This document shows positions 51,874 to 61,491 of a DNA stretch of 64,000 bases, piece after piece. Each line of letters opens with the position of its first letter. Position 1 is the first letter of the stretch. Under the pieces are notes generated by a model, which searched no databases, was not told where the DNA came from, and saw nothing but the letters and a program-made list of their open reading frames with translations. The DNA is taken from NCBI GenBank assembly GCA_033763835.1, contig JANRJS010000014.1, positions 62,001 through 126,000 on the forward strand, written 5' to 3'. Source of the stretch: JAPKYZ01 sp033763835 (GTDB lineage Bacteria; Acidobacteriota; Terriglobia; Bryobacterales; Bryobacteraceae). A program made the position numbers and the translations under genes.

Positions 51874-53752
51874 GCGCCGCCCCTCGCCCGCGACGATGGC
51901 CATCGCCGCGTTAATCGTATTGAATGTCGCGGTGGCGGGCCGGCTGTTCGTTACCGAGTACACCATCCACTGGGGCTCGATCGAGGCGGCGTACGTCTCT
52001 CTTTCGACGCAAATCCTCGCGCAGTGGCCGGAGTTTTCGTGGTTTCCGCTCTGGTATGAAGGCATCCCTTTCCAGAACGCTTACCCGCCGCTGCTCCATT
52101 TTCTGGTGGCCGGGTATGCGGCGGCGACGGGCGCATCGGCGGCGCTCGCGCATCACGCCGTTTCGGGCGCGATGTATGGTGGAACGGCGCTCGCATTGTT
52201 CGCGCTGGTGCGCGCGCTCGGCGGTTCCGTCGCTCAGGGCTTCGCAGCTGGACTGATCGCCAGTTGCGTTTCCTCTTCCGCCTTCCTGATTCCGATGGTG
52301 CGGCACGACATGCGAACGGTGTTCGGGCCGCGGCGTCTGCATGCGCTGGTGCAGTACGGCGAGGGTCCGCATATCACGGCGATGGCGCTGCTGCCGCTCG
52401 CGATCGTCGCCTTGCATTTCGCGCTCCGGCCCGCGAAGACTCCGTGGCGCTGGACCGCGCCGGTGGCGTTGGCCGCGGTCGTATTGAGCAATTGGCTGGG
52501 AGCGTTCGCGCTTGCGGCGGCGGTGGTTTGTTACCTCGCCACATTCGCCGATTCGGCTAAGACTTTCGCGCGCGCGGCGGCCTTCGGCGTGGCCGCCTAC
52601 GCGCTCGCTATGCCCTGGATTCCGCCATCGACGTTGGCCGCAATTCGTCACAACGCGCAATGGATCGGCGGCGATTACAAGTTCGGCGCGACGAACGCGA
52701 TAGGCTTGCTCGCACTGCTCGCCGCCGCGCTGATCCTGCCCAGATGGCTGCCCACGAAGCTGGCGCGATTCTCGGCGTCGTTCGCCATCCTGATGGCAGG
52801 GATAACCCTAACGTCCGAGTACGCCAAGTTCGCGATCCTGCCGCAGCCGGACCGGTATCACCTCGAAATGGACCTCGCGCTCGCGCTGCTAGTGGGAGCG
52901 CTGTTGCCGGCTCGCCGATGGGCGTTGCCCGCCGTCGTATTGCTCTGCCTATGGCCGGCCGTCGGCGCGGTCCGATCCGGCAAGCACTGGATCGCGGCGG
53001 CCGATCCGCTCCCCCGGCCGGAGTTCAAAGTCTCGCAGTGGCTGCGCAACAACCGGCCCGACACCCGCGCGCTGTTGCCCGGCTCGATTTCCTTTTGGGC
53101 GAACTCGTTCACCGATACGCCTCAGATGAACGGAGGCTTCGATCAAGGGATTGCCAACCCAATGCTGCCGCACGCCCATTTCCAGGTGCTTTCGGGCATG
53201 GGCGCGGGTGCGCGCGAAGGCGAGGTCGGCAAAGCGTGGCTGGAGGCGTTCGGTGTCGGTACGGTGGTCGTGAGCGGCCCGGAGAGCGAGGAGACCTTCC
53301 ACCCGTTCGCCAACCCGAACAAGTTCGAAGGCGTGCTGCCGAAGCTTGCGCGCATGGACGGTAACACGATCTACGACGTTCCCCGCGCGTACCTGGCGCG
53401 CGCCGTGGGCTGGGTGCGCGAGGAAGCGCCAAGCAACGCGGCCGATCCCGGGCCGCTGCTCGACCCCACCGCGCGCCCTTTACGCGCCGATTGGCACGGA
53501 CGCAACGCGTTGTGGATTCGCGGCGAGCGTAACGCGGCGGAATTGTGGTCGGTGGCCATCACCTATCACCCCGGATGGTCCAGCCCCCAAGCCAAAGTTC
53601 GGCCCGACGGGCTGGGATTGATCGTTCTCGAACCTCGTTGCACCGGCGAGTGCGCCGTGCTGCTCGAATTCGACGGCGGCGTCGAAGCGACCGTCTCGCG
53701 TATCGCTTGCGGACTGGCGTTTGTCGCGCTGTTCTGGCTGGCGCTGCGATGA
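51872..53752 (+). CDS. Multi-pass membrane protein, GT-C glycosyltransferase-like
   Basis: I use ATG 51872 (MRRPSPATMAIAALIVLNVA); ATG 51896 is the alternative. The protein has 626 residues with about ten hydrophobic helices in the first 400 and a soluble C-terminal domain. An acid-bearing loop follows helix 1 (TEYTIHWGSIEAAYVSLSTQ), and YEGIPFQNAYPPLLHFLVAG is like the GT-C lipid-linked glycosyltransferases. It is probably in the cytoplasmic membrane and glycosylates lipid or protein. The next gene is also GT-C-like, overlapping by 4 bp. No named family is certain. Confidence 0.65.
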   Translation: MRRPSPATMAIAALIVLNVAVAGRLFVTEYTIHWGSIEAAYVSLSTQILAQWPEFSWFPLWYEGIPFQNAYPPLLHFLVAGYAAATGASAALAHHAVSGAMYGGTALALFALVRALGGSVAQGFAAGLIASCVSSSAFLIPMVRHDMRTVFGPRRLHALVQYGEGPHITAMALLPLAIVALHFALRPAKTPWRWTAPVALAAVVLSNWLGAFALAAAVVCYLATFADSAKTFARAAAFGVAAYALAMPWIPPSTLAAIRHNAQWIGGDYKFGATNAIGLLALLAAALILPRWLPTKLARFSASFAILMAGITLTSEYAKFAILPQPDRYHLEMDLALALLVGALLPARRWALPAVVLLCLWPAVGAVRSGKHWIAAADPLPRPEFKVSQWLRNNRPDTRALLPGSISFWANSFTDTPQMNGGFDQGIANPMLPHAHFQVLSGMGAGAREGEVGKAWLEAFGVGTVVVSGPESEETFHPFANPNKFEGVLPKLARMDGNTIYDVPRAYLARAVGWVREEAPSNAADPGPLLDPTARPLRADWHGRNALWIRGERNAAELWSVAITYHPGWSSPQAKVRPDGLGLIVLEPRCTGECAVLLEFDGGVEATVSRIACGLAFVALFWLALR

Positions 53753-55320
53753 AGTGGGTGCTGGCGCTGGCCGCTCTGGTAGTTGCCACCCGCGCGCCGC
53801 TGTTCGAAAAGCAACTCTTCTCTTTCGACGACGTGAACCTTGCCTATGCCGTCGGCGAACTCGACGTCCGCAAGAGCCAGCCGCATCCGCCCGGCTATCC
53901 GCTGTTCGTATTGCAGATGCGCGCGCTCGACTGGTTGCGGGTGAAGCGGGCGGAGAGCCAACTGCAGGCGCTTTCGATTCTCGGCTCGATCGCTTCGCTG
54001 GCGGCGATGGTGTTGGGGTTCCGCCGTCCGCTGGGTCAACCGGCGGCGGTGCTGGGCGCGCTGCTTCTGTTGTTTCATCCTTCGTTCTGGTACGCGGGTT
54101 TGACCTCGGCCTTGCGCGTTCAATTGGCGCTAGTCTCGATCGCCGTCGCCGCCGCGTGCTGGCGTGCGCGGGCGGGCGAGCCGGGCTGGGTAACACGCAG
54201 CGCCTGGATTTTCGGGCTCGGCGCGGGCATCCGGCCGGAGTTGGCCGTCGCGCTGTTCCCGCTGTGGGCCTGGACCTCGTGGCGGGGTTGGAAACACTTG
54301 TTGCCGGCGTTTGGAGTCTGGATCGTTCCTTTGCTGTGGCTGTCGGGCGGACCTTCCGAATACGCCCAAGCGACGTTCGAATACCTCGCCGATCAAGCCT
54401 CTTTGACGTCGGCGATTTTCGGCGCGACGGAATCGTTGTGGCGGCGCTCACTGGTCTGGCTGTTCGTCTGGATTTTCACCGGCTGCGTGGGATGGACGGC
54501 GACGTTGATTCTCGCGGCCGGCCGTCTGCGTGAAGTGCCATGGGCTTTCTTCGCGATTTGGACCGTCCCGCCGCTGCTCTTCTACGGCATCGTGCATGTC
54601 GCCGATCCCGGGCAGACGCTCGCCATCGTCGCACCGGTTTGCCTGCTGGGCGGCTGGATCGTGGCGCGAGCGGCGGAACGGCTGGCCGGCCGGGGATCGC
54701 ACCGCGTGGTCGGCGTCGCAATGCTTTTGCCGGTCGCGCTGGCCTTGGCCCTATGGATTAGGCATCCGCGCGAGGCGATCGCCGTAACGTTCGCCGCCGG
54801 TGTAGCGGGAGGCTTGGCGATGCGCCGCCCCGGATCGCGTGTACCGCTTGCCCAGGCCGCGCTGCTTTTGATAGGCCCCGTTTATTTTTTGGACGCCGTC
54901 GAGTTCTTTTATCCAAAGTGGTACTACGAGGGGCCGGGAATTTTAGGCGCGCTCTTGCAGGACATCCACAGCGGCTGGAGCGCGACCACCTACCATCAGA
55001 TGCGGCACACGATCCACGCCGACCACGGACAGATCGAGCTCGTTCGCAATTTGTGGACCCCCGGCGCCGCGATCGTTTGGGATAAAGGCATCGTCTCCGC
55101 GCGCAAGCTCGCCTATTACTTTCCGCATGCGCCGGTAGTCGAACGGACCACTAAGACGCTCGACCCCGCTTCGCCGCCGGTGTTGAAACAATGGCGCGGA
55201 CCTCGAGCGGAACCGGTCGCCCATCCACCACCGGAGCGTCTGATTTGGGTGCTGGGCCCGCAGTCGGCGCGCCGGTGCCCGGGTGAACGGGAGTTTGTTT
55301 GCCTCGCTCCGTCATACTGA
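53749..55320 (+). CDS. Multi-pass membrane protein, GT39-like
   Basis: This 523-residue protein starts at ATG 53749, overlapping the upstream stop by 4 bp. It has a signal-anchor start and about nine to ten helices. The first loop has FSFDDVNLAYAVGELDVRKS then QPHPPGYPLFVLQM, where an Asp pair and HPPGYP match the GT39/ArnT-like glycosyltransferases that use a polyprenyl-phosphate sugar. The C-terminal third is soluble. It probably acts together with the preceding protein; sugar and target unknown. Confidence 0.7.
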   Translation: MKWVLALAALVVATRAPLFEKQLFSFDDVNLAYAVGELDVRKSQPHPPGYPLFVLQMRALDWLRVKRAESQLQALSILGSIASLAAMVLGFRRPLGQPAAVLGALLLLFHPSFWYAGLTSALRVQLALVSIAVAAACWRARAGEPGWVTRSAWIFGLGAGIRPELAVALFPLWAWTSWRGWKHLLPAFGVWIVPLLWLSGGPSEYAQATFEYLADQASLTSAIFGATESLWRRSLVWLFVWIFTGCVGWTATLILAAGRLREVPWAFFAIWTVPPLLFYGIVHVADPGQTLAIVAPVCLLGGWIVARAAERLAGRGSHRVVGVAMLLPVALALALWIRHPREAIAVTFAAGVAGGLAMRRPGSRVPLAQAALLLIGPVYFLDAVEFFYPKWYYEGPGILGALLQDIHSGWSATTYHQMRHTIHADHGQIELVRNLWTPGAAIVWDKGIVSARKLAYYFPHAPVVERTTKTLDPASPPVLKQWRGPRAEPVAHPPPERLIWVLGPQSARRCPGEREFVCLAPSY

Positions 55321-55324
55321 GACG

Positions 55325-57385
55325 ATGGGCTTCCAACTCGCCGGCAACTACCGTCCGCGCGGCGATCAAGCGCAGGCCATCGAGCATCTCGTCCGGGGGC
55401 TCGGCGACGGCGAAGCTCACCAAGTGCTGCTGGGCGTTACCGGGTCGGGCAAGACGTTCACGGTGGCCAAAGTGATCGAGGAGACCGGCCGCCCCTCCCT
55501 GGTGTTGGCGCACAACAAGACGCTCGCGGCGCAACTATTTCACGAGTTCAAGAACTTTTTTCCGTCGAACGCCGTCGAGTACTTCGTCAGTTATTACGAT
55601 TACTACCAGCCCGAGGCGTACATCCCGTCGAGCGACGTTTATATCGAAAAAGAAGCGACGATCAACGACGAGCTCGACAAATTGCGGCTCTCCGCCACAC
55701 GCAGCCTCTTCGAGCGCCGCGACTGTGTCATCGTCGCGAGCGTCAGTTGCATCTACGGCATCGGGTCGCCCGAGGCGTATTACGGCATGTTGTTGATGCT
55801 CGAAAAAGGACAGCGGATCAAGCGGCAGGAGATTTTGGCGAAGCTGGTCGAGATTCTTTACGACCGCTCCGACGGCGACTTCCGGCGCGGGACGTTTCGC
55901 GTGCGCGGAGACACGATCGAGGTCTATCCCACCTACGAAGACTATGCGTACCGCATTGAGTTGTGGGGCGATGAAATCGAAAGCCTCTCGCAGATCGACC
56001 CGCTACTTGGCCAAGTCCGGCAGACCTACGTGCGACTGCCGATCTATCCCAAGACTCACTACGTGCTTACTCCGCAAACCAAAGCTCAGGCGCTGGAAAG
56101 CATCGAGAAAGAATTGCGGCAGTGGCATCCCGAACTCGAACGGCAGGGCAAGCTCATCGAAGCCCAACGTCTGTGGCAGCGCACGCAGTTCGACCTTGAG
56201 ATGATCCGCCAGATCGGCTATTGTCATGGGATCGAAAATTACTCGCGGCACTTTTCCGGACGTTTGCCCGGGGAAGCGCCGCCTACCCTCCTCGACTATC
56301 TGCCGAACGATTCGTTGATCTTTATCGACGAGAGCCATCAGACGGTGCCGCAGTTGCAAGGGATGTACCACGGGGACCGGTCGCGGAAAGAGAATCTGGT
56401 GAAGTTCGGGTTCCGGCTGCCGAGCGCGTTAGACAACCGGCCATTAACTTTCGAGGAGTTCGAAAATCGCGTTCATCAGGTGATCCACGTCTCGGCGACG
56501 CCGGGGCCGTACGAGCTGACGAAAGCCGCCGGGGTTGTAGTCGAGCAAATCATCCGGCCAACCGGTTTGGTCGATCCGCCGGTCGAAATCAGGCCGATTA
56601 AAGGGCAAGTCGACGATCTTCTGAACGAGATCCGCAAGCGGACCGAGCGCAACCAGCGCGTGCTTGTGACGACCCTGACCAAGCGTATGGCCGAGGATTT
56701 GGCCGAGTACTATGGCGAGGTCGGCGTCAAGTGCCAATATCTGCACAGCGAGGTCTCGACGCTCGACCGCATTAAGATTTTGCGCGATTTGCGCCGCGGG
56801 GAGATCGACGCGCTGATCGGCGTCAACTTATTGCGGGAAGGACTGGACCTGCCGGAAGTGTCGCTCGTCGCGATTCTGGACGCGGATAAGGAAGGCTTCT
56901 TGCGATCGAGCGGTTCGCTCATCCAGACCATCGGCCGGGCGGCGCGCAATGTGGAAGGGATCGCGATCCTCTACGCCGACGTTATCACCGACTCCATGAA
57001 GCGCGCTATCGACGAGACCGGGCGCCGTCGCTTAATCCAAGAAGAGTACAACCGGGCGAACGGCATCACGCCGGAATCCATCGTGAAGCCGATCGATATG
57101 AGTTTGGTCGCCGTCGCCGAAGCGGATTACATCACCGTGCCTCTGGAGCCGGAGGACTCGACGGACGATATGACACCCGAGCGCCGCGCCGAGTATCTGG
57201 CCGAGCTCGAAACGCAAATGAAAGAAGCGGCGAAACGCTTCGAATTCGAAAGAGCCGCCCAGATCCGGGACCGGATCAAGGCGCTGAAAGGTCGCGGTTT
57301 GTATGCGGCAGTCCCCGACGCCGCGGAACCACTCGAACGGGTCGCACAGCCGCCCGGTCGCGTTGGTATGCGCGGGACCGGTTAG
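55325..57385 (+). CDS. uvrB: Excinuclease ABC subunit B
   Basis: The ATG at 55325-55327 (MGFQLAGNYRPRGDQAQAIE) gives 686 residues; the upstream ORF overlaps the membrane protein gene. Helicase motifs: Walker A LGVTGSGKTFTVAK, the YYDYYQPEAYIPSSDVYIEK hairpin, LIFIDESHQTVP (DEAD-like box), and motif V/VI in RRGEIDALIGVNLLREGLDL and QTIGRAARN. The C-terminal UVR domain (AAKRFEFERAAQIRDRIKAL) binds UvrC. It verifies damage and recruits UvrC in nucleotide excision repair. A short extra tail of ~30 residues follows UVR. Confidence 0.97.
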   Translation: MGFQLAGNYRPRGDQAQAIEHLVRGLGDGEAHQVLLGVTGSGKTFTVAKVIEETGRPSLVLAHNKTLAAQLFHEFKNFFPSNAVEYFVSYYDYYQPEAYIPSSDVYIEKEATINDELDKLRLSATRSLFERRDCVIVASVSCIYGIGSPEAYYGMLLMLEKGQRIKRQEILAKLVEILYDRSDGDFRRGTFRVRGDTIEVYPTYEDYAYRIELWGDEIESLSQIDPLLGQVRQTYVRLPIYPKTHYVLTPQTKAQALESIEKELRQWHPELERQGKLIEAQRLWQRTQFDLEMIRQIGYCHGIENYSRHFSGRLPGEAPPTLLDYLPNDSLIFIDESHQTVPQLQGMYHGDRSRKENLVKFGFRLPSALDNRPLTFEEFENRVHQVIHVSATPGPYELTKAAGVVVEQIIRPTGLVDPPVEIRPIKGQVDDLLNEIRKRTERNQRVLVTTLTKRMAEDLAEYYGEVGVKCQYLHSEVSTLDRIKILRDLRRGEIDALIGVNLLREGLDLPEVSLVAILDADKEGFLRSSGSLIQTIGRAARNVEGIAILYADVITDSMKRAIDETGRRRLIQEEYNRANGITPESIVKPIDMSLVAVAEADYITVPLEPEDSTDDMTPERRAEYLAELETQMKEAAKRFEFERAAQIRDRIKALKGRGLYAAVPDAAEPLERVAQPPGRVGMRGTG

Positions 57386-58013
57386 TCGATCCTGGGTGGC
57401 GCGGTTGTCGAACCTCGCCGCCCGCCTCGGGCCTGTCAAAGCCACGTCGCCCAGGTCGAGCGCGAAGATCGCGCAATCGCTCCGCGCCGGGCATCCCGTC
57501 GAAACCTGGGATTGCGTCGCGGCGGCGCACGCCATCCTCGTTTTCTCGGCCGCCGCCGTAGAACGCCTGATCGCCGACATGGCCGCCGCCGAAGTGGATT
57601 GGCGCGACCGGTCCGTGATTCTCTGTTCGGCGAAACTCGATTCCGGCGCGCTACAACCGCTGGCGGAACGCGGTGCGCTTTCCGCCTCGTTCGCGCCGAT
57701 CCACGAGGACCGTTACATTGTCGAAGGGCATCCCGCCGCCTGCCGTGCGGCGCGCGATCTGGCCGGTCATCCCCGGCAAGTGGTGGTCGAGATCGAAACG
57801 CAAAGCAAGGCGCGCTTTCTCGACGGTCTCGAAAAGGCCGCGCACGCCGCCGCCGCGCCGCTGACGGAATCCGTCACCTATCTACGCCGCAGCGGATTTT
57901 CGGCCGCCGCCGCGCACGATTTAGTCGCCACGGTGCTCGAACGGCGGGTCCGCACTCGTCTTCGCGGCCGCGATCACCGGGTGGAAAAGCGGTACACCGT
58001 CGTCGAGCGGTAA
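57303..58013 (+). CDS. Rossmann-like plus DUF2520 domain protein
   Basis: The frame starts at ATG 57303, inside the end of uvrB, with 236 residues; TTG 57363 is another possible start. The first strand RPVALVCAGPVSRSW resembles the Rossmann loop of the ProC/DUF2520 family. The later part (SVILCSAKLDSGALQPLAER then GALSASFAPIHEDRYIVEGH) resembles the same family, though degraded at its glycines. DUF2520 proteins are often near panC or pantothenate genes, but none is seen here. It converges on galM with a 40-bp tail overlap. Medium confidence. Confidence 0.6.
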   Translation: MRQSPTPRNHSNGSHSRPVALVCAGPVSRSWVARLSNLAARLGPVKATSPRSSAKIAQSLRAGHPVETWDCVAAAHAILVFSAAAVERLIADMAAAEVDWRDRSVILCSAKLDSGALQPLAERGALSASFAPIHEDRYIVEGHPAACRAARDLAGHPRQVVVEIETQSKARFLDGLEKAAHAAAAPLTESVTYLRRSGFSAAAAHDLVATVLERRVRTRLRGRDHRVEKRYTVVER

Positions 58014-59092
58014 GTTTCGCCCGCCTTCAGCACCGTCGAAGGGAAATTCGGTTTGTTCGGCGAATCCGGAAAGCGCTGCGTTTCCAGGCACAGCGCGCTA
58101 CGGTGGGCGATTTCTTTGTTGCCCTTGCCTACCAGGCTTCCGTCGAGAAAATTACCCGTGTAAAGTTGCACGCCCGGCTCCGTGGTCTCGAGCGTCATCG
58201 CTCGGCCGGACTTCGGATCGTACACTTCGCCCAAGACCTCTAGCCCCGGACCTTCGCGATCGAACACGAAATTGTGGTCGTACCCGCCCGCCGCCTTTAG
58301 CTGATCGTCGGCGTTCTTGATCCGCGCCACGACCGTTGTAAGCTTCGTGAAATCGAATGGCGTTCCCGCCACGGGGCGAATCTCGCCGGTCGTGATCAGC
58401 GCCTTGTCGACGGGGGTGAAGCGGCTCGCTTTCAATCGCACTTCGTGGCCGAGAATGTCGCCCTCGCCCGCGAGGTTGAAGTACGCGTGATTGGTCAGGT
58501 TGAGTATGGTGTCTTTATCGGTGGCCGCTTCGTAGTCGATCCGCAGTCCGTTATCGTCGGTGAGAGTGTAAGTGACTTTCGCCGTAAGTTTTCCCGGATA
58601 GTTTTCCTCGCCATCGGGGCTGACATAGGTCAATTCCACGGCTAGCGGTCCCACTTTTTTGGCAGCCCAGATTTTTTGATTGAACCCTTCAACGCCACCA
58701 TGCAGGTGGTGGCCGTTGCGGTTACGCGCCAACTGGTAATCGACGCCGTTCAGCTTGAACTTCCCTTCGCCGATGCGATTGGCGTAGCGCCCGCAGATCG
58801 CGCCGAAATACGAATTCGCCTTAACGTAGCCGTCGTAGGAATCGAATCCGGTGGTAACGTCGGCGAACTTCCCCTTGCGGTCCGGGACGTGGATGTTTTG
58901 CACGATGCCGCCGTAGGTCAAAATCGACACCTGCATGGCGTTGCGGTTCACCATGGTGTACCGCTCGATGGCGCGGTCCTGCGGATCGCGCGCATAGACT
59001 TCGTGCACCATGCGCGGCGTCGCCGCTTCGCGTTTCTCCAAGCCGCAACCTCCTGAAATCGCCGCCACCATCAGCCAAGCCGCTTGCCGCAT
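57974..59092 (-). CDS. galM: Aldose 1-epimerase (galactose mutarotase), lipoprotein
   Basis: This 372-residue protein starts at ATG 59090-59092. A lipobox-like leader ends with ISGGCGLEKREA, so it may be a lipoprotein. The mutarotase fold is clear: YGGIVQNIHVPDRKG, FGAICGRYANRIGEGKF, NGHHLHGGVEGFN with the His, ILNLTNHAYFNLAG with the catalytic His, and a late Glu in LCLETQRFPDSPNKPNF. It interconverts sugar anomers outside the cytoplasm, useful beside sugar transport. The last 40 bp overlap the convergent gene at 57303. Confidence 0.9.
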   Translation of the reverse strand: MRQAAWLMVAAISGGCGLEKREAATPRMVHEVYARDPQDRAIERYTMVNRNAMQVSILTYGGIVQNIHVPDRKGKFADVTTGFDSYDGYVKANSYFGAICGRYANRIGEGKFKLNGVDYQLARNRNGHHLHGGVEGFNQKIWAAKKVGPLAVELTYVSPDGEENYPGKLTAKVTYTLTDDNGLRIDYEAATDKDTILNLTNHAYFNLAGEGDILGHEVRLKASRFTPVDKALITTGEIRPVAGTPFDFTKLTTVVARIKNADDQLKAAGGYDHNFVFDREGPGLEVLGEVYDPKSGRAMTLETTEPGVQLYTGNFLDGSLVGKGNKEIAHRSALCLETQRFPDSPNKPNFPSTVLKAGETYRSTTVYRFSTR

Positions 59093-59119
59093 CGTTCGAT
59101 CCTATACAATTCTCGCGAT

Positions 59120-60346
59120 ATGAACCGGCGCCGGTTTTTGAAGACTTCGCTGGCTGCGTCGGCCGCGGCGGGATTCCCGCTCGCGCGCCGGGCGGACGCG
59201 GCGATTAAGAAGATGAAGATCACGCGGGTGCGGCTGTACGAGTCGCCCATCAACCGCCCGATCATCAATCAGAGCCACCATGTGATCACGGTCGAGACCG
59301 ACGCGGGCATCACCGGAATCGGCGAGGGTGGCACCGCCGATCTGGTGAACGATTGCGCGGTGCAATTGATCGGCAAAGACCCGACGAAGATCGAGGCGCT
59401 TTGGCAGGAGATGTATCGCGGCTACTTCTATCCGCCCGGCCGCGAGAAGATCCATGCGCTCGGCGGACTCGACCTGGCGCTATGGGACATCAAGGGCAAA
59501 GCGCTCGGCGTGCCGGTGCACGAGTTACTGGGCGGTGTCGCGCGCAATCACGTCGAGTGCTACTCGACCGGATATCCACGCACGGGATCGGGCGTTCGCG
59601 ATACAGCGGCGGCTTGCGTCGCGGCCGGGTTCCGAGCGTTCCGCACTTCGGTAGTCGACGCTTCACAGGGCGCCTTCACGTCGCAGCAAGCCGTCGTGCA
59701 GACCTTCGAGCAGTGTAAGGAAATCCGCGCGGGCGTAGGTAAACCCGGCGCGTGGGCCATCGACTATCACACGCGGCTCGATCTCTCGGACGCCGTGCGC
59801 CTGTCCACCTTGATCGAACCGTTGGAGCCATACTTCGTCGAGGATCTGGTTCGCAGCGAGAATCCCGGTGTGTACCGCCAACTGCGTCCGATGGTGAAAG
59901 TCCCCATCGCAGTGGGCGAGCATTTCGCCGACCGTTGGGATGGCTTGCACGAACTCGTCGAGAACCGGCTGATCGATTACTCGCGCGTGTCGATCCCTAA
60001 CTGCGGCGGCATCACCGAGTACATGAAGCAGGCGGCGATCTGCGAGACGCACTACGTCGGCCTGACGCCGCACTTCACCGGACCCATCGGCGAGACCGCG
60101 CTGGTGCATTGCTGCGCCGTGTTCTCAGGCCCGGTGTTGATGGAGATGCGCGGCAACGGTCCACTGCCCGCCACGTATTTGCCCAAGTCGTTCGACTTCC
60201 GCGACGGCAAACTGTGGCCTAACGACCGGCCGGGGCTGGGGGTCGAGTTTAATCCGACGGGGCTGAAGATGCTCACCGAGGTCACGAAGGGCTCGCAGCC
60301 CCTCACGATCTTCCGGCGGCCCGACGGGAGCATCACCAATTGGTGA
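59120..60346 (+). CDS. Mandelate racemase/enolase superfamily enzyme (1)
   Basis: I start at ATG 59120 (MNRRRFLKTSLAASAAAGFP, a Tat-like leader), giving 408 residues. The residues expected of this superfamily are present: AIDYHTRLDLSD (Asp/His), YFVEDLVRSENP (Glu), IAVGEHFADRWD (Glu), and GLTPHFTGPIGETA (His). It would abstract a proton next to a carboxylate, as in sugar-acid dehydratases. It sits directly before a second enolase-type gene. Substrate unknown. The GTGA overlap links the two. Confidence 0.85.
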   Translation: MNRRRFLKTSLAASAAAGFPLARRADAAIKKMKITRVRLYESPINRPIINQSHHVITVETDAGITGIGEGGTADLVNDCAVQLIGKDPTKIEALWQEMYRGYFYPPGREKIHALGGLDLALWDIKGKALGVPVHELLGGVARNHVECYSTGYPRTGSGVRDTAAACVAAGFRAFRTSVVDASQGAFTSQQAVVQTFEQCKEIRAGVGKPGAWAIDYHTRLDLSDAVRLSTLIEPLEPYFVEDLVRSENPGVYRQLRPMVKVPIAVGEHFADRWDGLHELVENRLIDYSRVSIPNCGGITEYMKQAAICETHYVGLTPHFTGPIGETALVHCCAVFSGPVLMEMRGNGPLPATYLPKSFDFRDGKLWPNDRPGLGVEFNPTGLKMLTEVTKGSQPLTIFRRPDGSITNW

Positions 60347-61491
60347 CGCGGCGCGCAGCGCTCGGGGTGTTGGGCGGTGCGGCTTCGTTTGCGCGTCCCA
60401 ATCTCACCATCGAGCGCCTGGAAATCTTCGAAGTGAAGGTCAACCGGCGCGGCAACTGGCTTCTCGCGCGATTGACCGCAAGCGGCGGAGTCACCGGTCT
60501 GGGCGATGCGTCGCACGGCCCCAAGACGTCGCGGGCGTTTCTCGAAGAACTGTTCGCGCTGGTGCGGGGGCGCAGCGCGTTCGATATCGAATGGCTGCGG
60601 GCCGAGGCCGACTCTTTGGTGCGCCAACGCGGCTATCACTCGGCGGTCGCGGTAAGCGCCTTTGAGCAAGCGATGTGGGACATCCAGGGCAAGGCGCTCG
60701 GTGTGCCTTGTTACGAGCTGTTCGGTGGCGCGCTCCGCAAGACGATCCGGCACTACGCGAATATCAATCGCTGCACGTTCGAGCGCACTCCGGCGGGATT
60801 CGCGGCTAGCGCCGAACGCGCCGTGCGCTCGGGCTTCGATGCGATCAAACTCGCGCCGTTCGATGGATTGCCGAAGCCGGGCACGCCGAAGTTCCAGGAG
60901 GGCGTGAACTTGGGCGTCGCCTGCATCGAAGCGGTCCGCAAGGTCCTGGGGCCGAAGGGCGACCTATTGGTCGATGGGCATAGCCACTTCGACGTCGATT
61001 CGGGAATTGCGCTCGCAAAACGCCTCGAGCCGTTGAACCTGTTCTGGCTCGAAGAGGTCACTCCGCCGTCGGGTCTGCCGGCTATCGATCGCGCCGCGTC
61101 GATGAAGACCGCGGGCGGCGAATCGATCTACGGCCTACGCGAGTTCAACGAGTACATGCGAGCCGGTTCGGTGGATATCGCCATGCCGGACGTGAAGTAT
61201 TGCGGCGGCATGCTGTCGCTCAAAAAGATCGCGGGCATCGCCGAGGGTTACGGAATTCCTGTCGCGCCGCACGGCCCGGCCAGCCCTATCGGCAACGTCG
61301 CCGCCGCGCACGTTTGCGCTACGCTGCCAAACTTTTCGATCCTCGAACTCGGGTTCGGCGAAGTGGATTGGCGCGGCGATCTGGTGCGCCCTCGCGAGGA
61401 GTTCTCCAAAGGCGTACTCGCGCTTTCGGACCGTCCGGGATTGGGGATCGAGTTGAACGAGGCGCTCGCGCGAGCACAAAGTGGTGGTTGA
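60343..61491 (+). CDS. Mandelate racemase/enolase superfamily enzyme (2)
   Basis: The start is GTG 60343, sharing GTGA with the upstream stop, and the protein has 382 residues with a leader (MTRRAALGVLGGAASFARP). The superfamily residues are LLVDGHSHFDVDSGIA (Asp/His), LFWLEEVTPPSG (Glu) and AGGESIYGLRE (Glu), and IPVAPHGPASPIG (His). It is a distant paralogue of the upstream gene, with its own substrate. The last codons overlap the first of the three palindromes at 61484. Confidence 0.85.
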   Translation: MTRRAALGVLGGAASFARPNLTIERLEIFEVKVNRRGNWLLARLTASGGVTGLGDASHGPKTSRAFLEELFALVRGRSAFDIEWLRAEADSLVRQRGYHSAVAVSAFEQAMWDIQGKALGVPCYELFGGALRKTIRHYANINRCTFERTPAGFAASAERAVRSGFDAIKLAPFDGLPKPGTPKFQEGVNLGVACIEAVRKVLGPKGDLLVDGHSHFDVDSGIALAKRLEPLNLFWLEEVTPPSGLPAIDRAASMKTAGGESIYGLREFNEYMRAGSVDIAMPDVKYCGGMLSLKKIAGIAEGYGIPVAPHGPASPIGNVAAAHVCATLPNFSILELGFGEVDWRGDLVRPREEFSKGVLALSDRPGLGIELNEALARAQSGG

